The notes under the pieces: generated by a model
The model's input: the letters and a program-made list of their open reading frames with translations, nothing else
Database searches by the model: none
What the model was told of the DNA's origin: nothing
Assembly: GCA_017553665.1 (NCBI GenBank)
Contig: JAFZKM010000114.1
Location: 1-7,688 of the forward strand
Length of the DNA stretch: 7,688 bases
Direction: 5' to 3'
Source: Lachnospiraceae bacterium
GTDB taxonomy: Bacteria; Bacillota_A; Clostridia; Lachnospirales; Lachnospiraceae
Translations under genes and position numbers: made by a program
Shown here: positions 1-5,625 of the stretch, piece after piece
How positions within the stretch are numbered: the stretch's first letter is position 1
Layout of the letters: each line of letters begins with the position of its first letter

Positions 1-11
1 ATTATGAGGGG

Positions 12-39
12 TTTACATTTTCTACTGTTGTGTTATAAT
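12..39 (+). promoter_or_regulatory. Sigma-A type promoter of murA
   Basis: A -35 box TTTACA (12-17) is followed after 16 bp by a perfect -10 box TATAAT (34-39). A TG dinucleotide one base upstream of the -10 box (31-32) makes it an extended -10 promoter. Transcription would start near 45-47, giving a 5' leader of about 83 nt before the murA start codon. This is read by eye from consensus matching; the start site is inferred. Confidence 0.75.
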
Positions 40-91
40 TATGCTAACCATAATTATGACATATATGTCCGAATTATGTCAGCATGATCAT
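35..91. repeat. Cluster of short palindromes and ATTATG repeats in the murA leader
   Basis: Three perfect palindromes sit just downstream of the promoter: CATAATTATG (49-58), GACATATATGTC (58-69) and ATGATCAT (84-91). The 9-mer ATAATTATG occurs at 35-43 and again at 50-58, and AATTATG recurs at 72-78. The first copy overlaps the -10 box and the next two cover the probable start of transcription. They could be operator sites for a dimeric regulator. The region is AT-rich, so part of this may be chance, and no known regulator motif was recognised. Confidence 0.35.
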
Positions 92-128
92 TAACTCGTT
101 TTCGGAACGAATCATATAGAGGTGGAAA

Positions 129-1424
129 ATGGAACAATACATTATCAAAGGGGGCTGCAGCCTTGCGGGTGAAGTTGTCATCAACGGGGCAAAGAATGCG
201 GCGCTCGGAGTTATTGCGGCTGCAATAATGACTGATGAGCCTGTTATCATCGAGAATCTTCCCGATGTTCTTGATATAAACGTTTTACTTGATGCCATCA
301 GCGAGATCGGTGCTGTGGTTGAGAGGATCGACAGACATACGGTGAAGATCGTCGGCACGATCAGCAGTGTTGAAGTAGATAACGAAAGCATGCGCAAGAT
401 GCGCGGATCATATTATCTTATAGGAGCACTTCTCGGAAAGTGCGGAAGCGCGCAGGTTCCGCTCCCGGGCGGCTGCAATATCGGCAGCAGACCCATCGAG
501 CAGCATACGAAGGGCTTCAGGGCTCTCGGCGCGGATGTGGACATCAGCTTCGGTATGGTTAACGCGAAGGCTGAGAAGCTTACGGGAAACCATATCTATT
601 TTGACCTTGTGTCCGTAGGCGCTACGATCAATGTCATGCTTGCTGCGGTCCTCGCGGAGGGACAGACCATTCTCGAGAACTGCGCGAAGGAACCTCACGT
701 CGTTGATGTCGCGAACTTCCTGAACAGCATGGGAGCGAACATTAAGGGCGCAGGAACGGATGTTATCAGGATCCGCGGAGTTGAGAAGCTCCACGGAAGC
801 ACATATTCGATCATTCCCGACCAGATCGAGGCAGGCACATTTATGCTTGCGGCTGCGGCCACACGCGGCGACGTTCTGATCAAAAACGTCATCCCCAAGC
901 ATCTCGAGGCCATTACCGCGAAGCTTCTCGAGATCGGCTGCGAGGTAGCTGAAGACGATGATTCGATCAGGGTCATCGCGAACAGAAGACTCGGACATAC
1001 ACAGCTCAAGACTCTTGTATATCCCGGATTCCCGACGGATATGCAGCCTCAGATGACCGCTACGCTGGCGTTCAGCGAGGGTACGAGCATCGTTACCGAG
1101 AGCATTTTCGAAAACCGTTTTAAGTATGTGGATGAGCTCACCAGGATGGGAGCGAGCATTAAGGTTGAAGGTAATACCGCGATCATCAACGGCGTGGAGA
1201 AGCTTACCGGAGCTACGGTATGCTCACCCGACCTTCGCGCGGGCGCGGCGCTCGTTATCGCCGGACTTGCCGCTGAAGGCTTTACGATCGTTGAACAGGT
1301 TGAATATATAGAGAGAGGCTACGAGCATTTCGAGGTCAAGCTCAAGGAACTCGGAGCCATGATAGAAAGAGTGGAGGATACCGATACAAAGGCTATCCAG
1401 AAGTTCAAACTCAAGGCCGGCTGA
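129..1424 (+). CDS. murA: UDP-N-acetylglucosamine 1-carboxyvinyltransferase (MurA)
   Basis: This 431-residue cytoplasmic enzyme transfers enolpyruvate from phosphoenolpyruvate to the 3'-OH of UDP-GlcNAc, the first committed step of peptidoglycan synthesis. Visible family landmarks are NGAKNAAL with Lys22, LPGGCNIGSRP with the catalytic cysteine Cys116 (the residue attacked by fosfomycin) and Arg121, GFPTDMQPQ with the general base Asp304, DLRAGAAL with Arg370, and IERGYE with Arg396. All match the positions known from E. coli MurA to within a residue, and the length is usual for the family. The start ATG follows a modest ribosome binding site (AGAGGTGG, 119-126), and MEQYIIKGG is a typical MurA N-terminus. 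The gene has its own promoter and terminator, so it is probably monocistronic. Firmicutes often carry two MurA paralogues; which one this is cannot be told here. The cysteine is retained, so sensitivity to fosfomycin is expected from the family. Confidence 0.97.
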   Translation: MEQYIIKGGCSLAGEVVINGAKNAALGVIAAAIMTDEPVIIENLPDVLDINVLLDAISEIGAVVERIDRHTVKIVGTISSVEVDNESMRKMRGSYYLIGALLGKCGSAQVPLPGGCNIGSRPIEQHTKGFRALGADVDISFGMVNAKAEKLTGNHIYFDLVSVGATINVMLAAVLAEGQTILENCAKEPHVVDVANFLNSMGANIKGAGTDVIRIRGVEKLHGSTYSIIPDQIEAGTFMLAAAATRGDVLIKNVIPKHLEAITAKLLEIGCEVAEDDDSIRVIANRRLGHTQLKTLVYPGFPTDMQPQMTATLAFSEGTSIVTESIFENRFKYVDELTRMGASIKVEGNTAIINGVEKLTGATVCSPDLRAGAALVIAGLAAEGFTIVEQVEYIERGYEHFEVKLKELGAMIERVEDTDTKAIQKFKLKAG

Positions 1425-1436
1425 ACGGCATGGAAT

Positions 1437-1469
1437 AAGAGCAGGAGAGATCGATCTCCTGCTCTTTTT
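1437..1469 (+). terminator. Rho-independent terminator of murA
   Basis: A perfect 12-bp stem (AAGAGCAGGAGA, 1437-1448, with TCTCCTGCTCTT, 1455-1466) has a 6-nt loop and runs into a five-T tract (1465-1469). It lies 12 nt after the murA stop codon and between two convergent genes. On the minus strand the hairpin is followed only by ATTCCA, so termination of the opposing HD-GYP gene here would be weaker. Confidence 0.93.
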
Positions 1470-1478
1470 ATATGTGTG

Positions 1479-2585
1479 TTAAAGCATTGCTTCGATATAA
1501 AGGCTGTGATCCTTCATAAGGTCGACATAATTGCCGTCAGCGACCTGGATCAGGGGCTTTGAATAGCAGAGCTTATTGATGTAAACGATCGTGCCTACCG
1601 TGCCGTTGTTCAGGCGGACGCGCGTGCCCATATAGCTCTGGGTGATATTCTCCATGAATACCATAAGGTACTTCGGATCGAAATGGGTGAGGCCCTCGCT
1701 CTCAAACAGGCGCAAAACCTCGAAAGGACATTTGCCTTTGCGGTAGGATCTCGGGCTCGTCATGGCCTCGTAGACATCGGCGATCGCGACGATCTTCGCG
1801 AACTCGTCGATCCTGTCCGCGGTCAGGTTCATCGGATAACCGCTGCCGTCGCAGCGCTCGTGATGCATGACGGCGCTGAGCTTTATGCTGTTGTCGATGT
1901 CCTTGTCTTTAAGGATATTGTAGCCTGCGACAACATGCCCCTCGACGGTTTTTCTCTCCGCGGGGGTGAGCGGTGTGGTCTTGTCGAGGATCTCTTTCGG
2001 TATCATCATCTTGCCCACATCGTGGTACAGACCGCACTGGATCAGGGTCTGGATGTCTTTATCGGAAAAGCCGAGCCATTCGCCTTCCACGGCGCAGATC
2101 AGTGAAACATTGAGCGAATGCGCATAAGTGGTGTCGTCATACTCGCGGAAGCAGTGGAGCAGGTCAAATACCTGAATGCCGGTACGGCAGGACGCGCGCA
2201 GATTCTCGGTGGCTGCGGTGAGCGTCTCGGTATCAGCCAGCTTCTGGCCGGAGAGCATCTTTTTGAATTCGTCTTCCATGGTGGAAACGGTATTGTTGAA
2301 TGAACCGCTGTACGCGACGAATTCTTCGGTCTCACGGAGCTTGTCGAAATAGGAGGGCTCTTTGACCGCAGGCTTAGGTTCGGGCGCGGGGGCGGGAGCA
2401 GTCCCTGATTTATCGTCCACGAAAATGCGGAAGCTGCCGATCATATGGAAGCGCATGCGGGCGATAGCCTTATCCGTCAGTGTCGAATCCTTGGGGACGA
2501 TCAGCTGGTTGGAGGTATTGAGTATATCCTCGGCAACAAGCATGCCGGGTGCGGCTTCATTGATATTGATTCGTTTGATTTCCAT
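1479..2585 (-). CDS. HD-GYP domain cyclic-di-GMP phosphodiesterase
   Basis: This 368-residue soluble protein probably hydrolyses the second messenger c-di-GMP. An N-terminal module (about 1-58) typical of HD-GYP proteins is joined by an Ala/Pro-rich linker (about 62-76, APAPAPEPKP) to a helical stretch and then the HD-GYP domain (about 145-310). The metal-binding set appears complete: His156, His188-Asp189 in YHDVGK, His217, His241-His242 and Asp270. The signature HHERCDGSGYP (241-251) contains the GYP triad. A small C-terminal beta-rich module (about 318-368, GTRVRLNNGTVGTIV) follows; its role is unknown. There are no transmembrane segments and no receiver domain. The start is set by AGGAGG (2596-2601), 10 nt upstream. 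It begins 21 bp after the IclR gene stop, so the two are very likely cotranscribed. The biochemical call follows from the intact motif; the physiological output is not visible. Confidence 0.9.
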   Translation of the reverse strand: MEIKRININEAAPGMLVAEDILNTSNQLIVPKDSTLTDKAIARMRFHMIGSFRIFVDDKSGTAPAPAPEPKPAVKEPSYFDKLRETEEFVAYSGSFNNTVSTMEDEFKKMLSGQKLADTETLTAATENLRASCRTGIQVFDLLHCFREYDDTTYAHSLNVSLICAVEGEWLGFSDKDIQTLIQCGLYHDVGKMMIPKEILDKTTPLTPAERKTVEGHVVAGYNILKDKDIDNSIKLSAVMHHERCDGSGYPMNLTADRIDEFAKIVAIADVYEAMTSPRSYRKGKCPFEVLRLFESEGLTHFDPKYLMVFMENITQSYMGTRVRLNNGTVGTIVYINKLCYSKPLIQVADGNYVDLMKDHSLYIEAML

Positions 2586-2606
2586 GGGGGAAATACCTCC
2601 TGTAGG

Positions 2607-3389
2607 TCATTCTTTATGGCCCAATACACGGGAAATGTCGCGGGCGGTCGAAAGCAGCTGCTCTGACAGACTTCCGAGCCGTTCGTCGGGCATTCTGCTG
2701 ACGAGCGTCGAAATACTGAGGGCGTACTGCGGAGTGTCATGATAATCGAAAACGGGAACCGCGATGCATCTGATGCCGAGTTCGTTTTCTTCGTTATCGA
2801 GGGCATAGCCTCTGCTGCGGATCAGTTCAAGCTCTTTTTTAAGAGTCTTAAGATCGGTTATCGTGTAATCCGTCTTTTTGACTATATCGGAAGAATCCCA
2901 GATAGACTTAACTTCTTCCTCGGGAAGATACGCAAGTATCACCTTGCCGACCGCGGAACAGTACATCGGGCGGGTAAGCCCGACCTGCGAAGACAGGCGG
3001 AATGACCTGGCTTTTACCGACTGGGACTCAAGCTTTTCGATGTAGAGAACATTGCTTCCGGTCTTCCTGACAAAATGAACGGTTTCGTCGCAGGCATTGC
3101 TGAGCTGCTCGGCATAAGGTCTGACAAGGTTCAGGATGTCTGTATTTTTAAGGATCTTGCCCGACATCTCCACAAGCTTAAATGTAAGAGTGTACGCGCC
3201 GGTCTGTTCGTTCTGCGTCACATAGCCCATACTTATGAGCGACGCAAGGAGACGGTGGACAGTACTCTTATGGAGCTCAAGGAGCTCGCTCAGATCGATG
3301 ATCCTCATGGACCCGTGATCCGCGAGCGCTTCAAGAATTGCGAAGATCCTGTCTGCCGACTGGATCGGGTTGGTAGTCTTTGTATCCAT
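2607..3389 (-). CDS. IclR-family transcriptional regulator, KdgR-like
   Basis: This 260-residue DNA-binding regulator has the usual IclR layout and length. A winged helix-turn-helix covers about residues 10-70, with the recognition region LLELHKSTVHRLLASL (about 36-51). The ligand-binding domain covers about 80-255 and includes GLTRPMYCSAVGKVILAYLP and GIRCIAVPVFD. The start chosen is MDTKTT: it has GAAGGAAG 8 nt upstream, whereas the in-frame ATG codons at 3434 and 3407 lack a ribosome binding site and the first precedes the likely transcription start. The gene is divergent from the eda-kdgK-uxaC operon and faces two TTTCA-N5-TGAAAC inverted repeats. IclR-type KdgR proteins of pectinolytic enterobacteria respond to 2-keto-3-deoxygluconate; by context this protein probably senses KDG or a related uronate intermediate. 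The effector and the sign of regulation are inferred. Confidence 0.93.
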   Translation of the reverse strand: MDTKTTNPIQSADRIFAILEALADHGSMRIIDLSELLELHKSTVHRLLASLISMGYVTQNEQTGAYTLTFKLVEMSGKILKNTDILNLVRPYAEQLSNACDETVHFVRKTGSNVLYIEKLESQSVKARSFRLSSQVGLTRPMYCSAVGKVILAYLPEEEVKSIWDSSDIVKKTDYTITDLKTLKKELELIRSRGYALDNEENELGIRCIAVPVFDYHDTPQYALSISTLVSRMPDERLGSLSEQLLSTARDISRVLGHKE

Positions 3390-3412
3390 TTCTGATGCTT
3401 CCTTCATATATA

Positions 3413-3429
3413 ATTTCACATTGTGAAAC
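3413..3429. promoter_or_regulatory. Inverted-repeat operator at the IclR gene promoter
   Basis: The palindrome TTTCACA-T-TGTGAAA (3414-3428) is perfect and shares the pattern TTTCA-N5-TGAAAC with the repeat at 3539-3555. It lies about +3 to +19 of the predicted leftward transcript, a position suited to autorepression. Its resemblance to TTTCA/TGAAA-type IclR/KdgR operators supports binding by the adjacent regulator; binding itself is inferred. Confidence 0.65.
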
Positions 3430-3438
3430 CACATTTTA

Positions 3439-3467
3439 ATAGTAGCATTTCCCTATTTAAAACACAA
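3439..3467 (-). promoter_or_regulatory. Probable promoter of the IclR/HD-GYP unit
   Basis: Reading leftward, TTGTGT (3467-3462) and TACTAT (3444-3439) are separated by 17 bp, matching 3 of 6 and 4 of 6 consensus positions. Transcription would start near 3432, just before the operator at 3413-3429. It is clearly weaker than the divergent promoter. That start excludes the ATG at 3434 and favours translation from 3389. Confidence 0.5.
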
Positions 3468-3485
3468 GGGTTTAGAGGGAAGTCG

Positions 3486-3514
3486 TTGACATTTAATAAA
3501 TTCCGTAATATAAT
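3486..3514 (+). promoter_or_regulatory. Perfect-consensus sigma-A promoter of the eda-kdgK-uxaC operon
   Basis: TTGACA (3486-3491), a 17-bp spacer, and TATAAT (3509-3514) match the housekeeping consensus at every position with ideal spacing. Transcription should start near 3520-3522. A promoter this strong at a catabolic operon implies that control comes from repression, consistent with the inverted repeat at 3539-3555 in the early transcribed region. Confidence 0.9.
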
Positions 3515-3538
3515 CAGTGTATCACAAGACAAAACACG

Positions 3539-3555
3539 GTTTCATTATATGAAAC
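3539..3555. promoter_or_regulatory. Inverted-repeat operator in the eda leader
   Basis: GTTTCAT-TAT-ATGAAAC is a perfect 7-bp inverted repeat with a 3-bp centre, and it shares TTTCA-N5-TGAAAC with the site at 3413-3429. It sits about +18 to +35 relative to the predicted start and just upstream of the ribosome binding site AAGGAGG (3560-3566). A bound repressor could block elongation or clearance from the consensus promoter. The neighbouring IclR protein is the natural candidate. Confidence 0.72.
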
Positions 3556-3574
3556 ATTTAAGGAGGATTTCCAC

Positions 3575-4537
3575 ATGAACGATGTACTGGCCAAACTGGG
3601 TAAGATCGGTATTGTTCCCGTTATTGCCCTGGATGATGCGAAGGACGCGCTTCCGTTGGGAAAAGCGCTGCTCGCGGGCGGGATCGCGTGCGCTGAGGTT
3701 ACTTTCAGGACCGCCGCGGCGGAGGATGTTATCAGGACACTTACAAAGGAGCTGCCCGAGATGCTTACGGGCGCGGGAACGGTGCTCACGACAGAGCAGG
3801 TGGACCGCGCGGTCGCTGCGGGCGCGAAGTTCATCGTAAGCCCCGGCCTTAACCCGAAGGTAGTAGAGTACTGTGTTAATAAGGGCATCCCCGTCACACC
3901 CGGATGTTCGTCACCTTCGGATATCGAGGTCGCTCTCGAGTACGGACTTGAAGTCGTTAAATTCTTCCCTGCCGAGGCTGCCGGCGGCATCGCCATGATC
4001 AAGGCGATGAGCGCGCCTTACGGCGGAGTGAAGTTCATGCCTACGGGCGGCATTAACTCGGGCAATATTAACAATTACCTTTCGTTCAACAAGGTTCTCG
4101 CGTGCGGCGGCAGCTGGATGGTAGACAAGAAGCTTGTTGCGGCAGGCAATTTCGATGAGATCACGCGTCTTTCGAGAGAGGCCGTTGAGACTATCCTCGG
4201 CTTTGAAGTGGTTCATGTCGGAGTTAACCTCGACAGCGAAGACGCTGCTTCGGAGACTGCCGACAGGTACGCGAAGATCTTCGGTTTCGCGCGCAAGGAC
4301 GGCAACAGCTCGATATTCGCGGGCAGCGGCGTAGAACTGATGAAGTCAAAGTATCTCGGAACGATGGGCCATATCGCGATCAGGACAAATTCGATCGAGC
4401 GCGCGATGTATCATCTCGAGCAGCGCGGCGCGAAGTTCAACCTCGATTCCGCGAAGAGAGATGAGAAGGGCAATTTAAAGGCCATCTACCTTGATGAGGA
4501 ATTCGGCGGATTCGCGGTACATTTAATGCAGAAATGA
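3575..4537 (+). CDS. eda: KDPG/KHG aldolase (Eda) with C-terminal VOC-like domain
   Basis: This cytoplasmic class I aldolase splits 2-keto-3-deoxy-6-phosphogluconate into pyruvate and glyceraldehyde 3-phosphate; the family also cleaves 4-hydroxy-2-oxoglutarate. The aldolase barrel is residues 1-205: VPVIAL (14-19), EVTFRT with catalytic Glu41 and Arg45, GAGTVLT, SPGLNP, PGCSSPSD, and VVKFFPAE with the Schiff-base lysine Lys129, then PTGGI. The protein has 320 residues against about 205-215 for a stand-alone Eda. The extra 110 or so (about 211-320) resemble a glyoxalase/VOC fold, with VVHVGVN, GTMGHIAIRT and a closing GGFAVHL strand. The usual final VOC metal-ligand glutamate is not obvious, as the last strand carries His316. 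The start ATG follows AAGGAGG at an 8-nt spacing. It is the first gene of a three-gene operon with kdgK 52 bp downstream. The C-terminal domain's role is unknown. Confidence 0.94.
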   Translation: MNDVLAKLGKIGIVPVIALDDAKDALPLGKALLAGGIACAEVTFRTAAAEDVIRTLTKELPEMLTGAGTVLTTEQVDRAVAAGAKFIVSPGLNPKVVEYCVNKGIPVTPGCSSPSDIEVALEYGLEVVKFFPAEAAGGIAMIKAMSAPYGGVKFMPTGGINSGNINNYLSFNKVLACGGSWMVDKKLVAAGNFDEITRLSREAVETILGFEVVHVGVNLDSEDAASETADRYAKIFGFARKDGNSSIFAGSGVELMKSKYLGTMGHIAIRTNSIERAMYHLEQRGAKFNLDSAKRDEKGNLKAIYLDEEFGGFAVHLMQK

Positions 4538-4546
4538 TAAGCGGCG

Positions 4547-4566
4547 GCACGGATGAGAAGCTGTGC
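4547..4566 (+). other. Small intercistronic hairpin between eda and kdgK
   Basis: GCACGG (4547-4552) can pair with CTGTGC (4561-4566), including one G-U pair, around an 8-nt loop in the 52-nt gap between the genes. There is no T tract, so it is not a terminator. It could tune message stability or processing, or be incidental. Confidence 0.25.
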
Positions 4567-4589
4567 GGCAGATAAAGGAGGACATATAA

Positions 4590-5612
4590 ATGAAAAGAGT
4601 TGTTACTTTCGGCGAGATCATGTTAAGACTCGCTCCCGAAGGATACTATCGTTTTGTTCAGGCAGACACATACGGCGCTACATACGGCGGCGGTGAGGCC
4701 AACGTAGCTGTTTCGCTGGCGAATTTCGGCGTGGACGCGGCATTTGTCACAAAGCTCCCGAAGCATGAGATCGGACAGGCAGGAATCAATTCGCTCCGCA
4801 GATTCGGCGTAGATACCGACGATATCGTTCGCGGCGGCGACAGAGTGGGAATCTATTTCCTCGAGAAGGGCGCGAGCCAGAGACCTTCGAAGGTCATCTA
4901 TGACCGCGCCGGTTCTTCGATCGCGACAGCTTCGCCTGACGATTTTGACTGGGATGACATTTTTGAGGGAACCGACTGGTTCCATTTCACGGGCATTACC
5001 CCCGCGCTCAGCGACAACTGCGCGCTGCTCTGCCTCGCTGCCTGCAAGGCCGCAAAGGCAAAGGGCGTTACGATCAGCTGCGACCTGCACTACCGCAACA
5101 AACTCTGGAGCAAGGAGAAGGCAGGCAAGGTCATGGGCGAGCTCATGCAGTACGTTGACGTATGCATCGCGAACGAGCAGGACGCCGACGATGTATTCGG
5201 CATCAAGGCGAGCAACACCGACGTTACCACGGGTAAGGTTAACCATGAGGGCTATAAGGATGTCGCGAAGCAGCTTGCTGACCGCTTCGGCTTCAAGAAG
5301 GTGGCGATCACGCTGCGCAGCTCCATTTCCGCGAACGACAATGACTGGGCGGCGATGCTCTACGACGGAAAGGATTATTACTTCAGCAAGACCTACCGCA
5401 TCCACATCGTTGACCGTGTGGGCGGCGGAGATTCATTCGGCGCCGGCCTCATTTACTCCTGCCTTAATGATTACAGCGCGCAGGATACCATCGAGTTCGC
5501 TGTTGCTGCGAGCTGCTTAAAGCACAGCATCGAGGGTGATTTCAATATGGTTACCGTTGACGAGGTTAAGAAGCTTGCGGGCGGAGACGGCTCGGGACGC
5601 GTTCAGAGATAA
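4590..5612 (+). CDS. kdgK: 2-keto-3-deoxygluconate kinase, PfkB family
   Basis: This 340-residue cytoplasmic sugar kinase phosphorylates 2-keto-3-deoxygluconate with ATP to give KDPG, the substrate of the aldolase encoded just upstream. PfkB/ribokinase features seen are the N-terminal strand VVTFGEIMLRL, the substrate-binding GGGEANVA (33-40), the GDRVGIYFLEKG segment (83-94), the DLHYRNKLW stretch (165-173), and the C-terminal signature DRVGGGDSFGAG (275-286) with the catalytic base Asp281 in the anion-hole loop. The length is normal for KdgK. The ribosome binding site AAAGGAGG (4574-4581) lies 8 nt before the ATG. The gene is followed after 13 bp by uxaC, so the two are translationally close. 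PfkB specificity is hard to read from sequence; the KDG assignment rests largely on the eda and uxaC neighbours. Confidence 0.9.
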   Translation: MKRVVTFGEIMLRLAPEGYYRFVQADTYGATYGGGEANVAVSLANFGVDAAFVTKLPKHEIGQAGINSLRRFGVDTDDIVRGGDRVGIYFLEKGASQRPSKVIYDRAGSSIATASPDDFDWDDIFEGTDWFHFTGITPALSDNCALLCLAACKAAKAKGVTISCDLHYRNKLWSKEKAGKVMGELMQYVDVCIANEQDADDVFGIKASNTDVTTGKVNHEGYKDVAKQLADRFGFKKVAITLRSSISANDNDWAAMLYDGKDYYFSKTYRIHIVDRVGGGDSFGAGLIYSCLNDYSAQDTIEFAVAASCLKHSIEGDFNMVTVDEVKKLAGGDGSGRVQR

Positions 5613-5625
5613 GAGAGGACATACT

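Noticed and set aside
408..998. A 196-codon open frame on the minus strand opposite murA
   Set aside because: It lies wholly inside murA in antisense, has no ribosome binding site or recognisable domain, and its composition follows from the codon bias of murA.
3390..3434. Longer IclR start at 3434 (MWFHNV) or 3407
   Set aside because: Neither has a ribosome binding site, the added residues cover the operator palindrome, and the predicted transcript begins at about 3432. The start at 3389 has GAAGGAAG at good spacing.
3390..3574. A riboswitch or small RNA in the divergent intergenic region
   Set aside because: The only clear structures are the two operator-like palindromes; the predicted eda leader is about 55 nt and too short for a recognised riboswitch, and no terminator lies inside it.
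4623..5405. A 260-codon open frame on the minus strand opposite kdgK
   Set aside because: It is antisense to a well-supported kinase gene. The Leu/Arg/Val-rich product looks like a codon-bias shadow, with no motif or start signals.
4900..5520. A 206-codon plus-strand frame inside kdgK
   Set aside because: The translation is Ser/Arg/Thr-rich and low in complexity, a frame-shifted reading of kdgK with no independent start signal.
5536..5625. Longer uxaC start at 5536
   Set aside because: The added 30 residues overlap the kdgK 3' end in another frame and do not resemble any UxaC N-terminus; ATG 5626 has a ribosome binding site and a family-like start.
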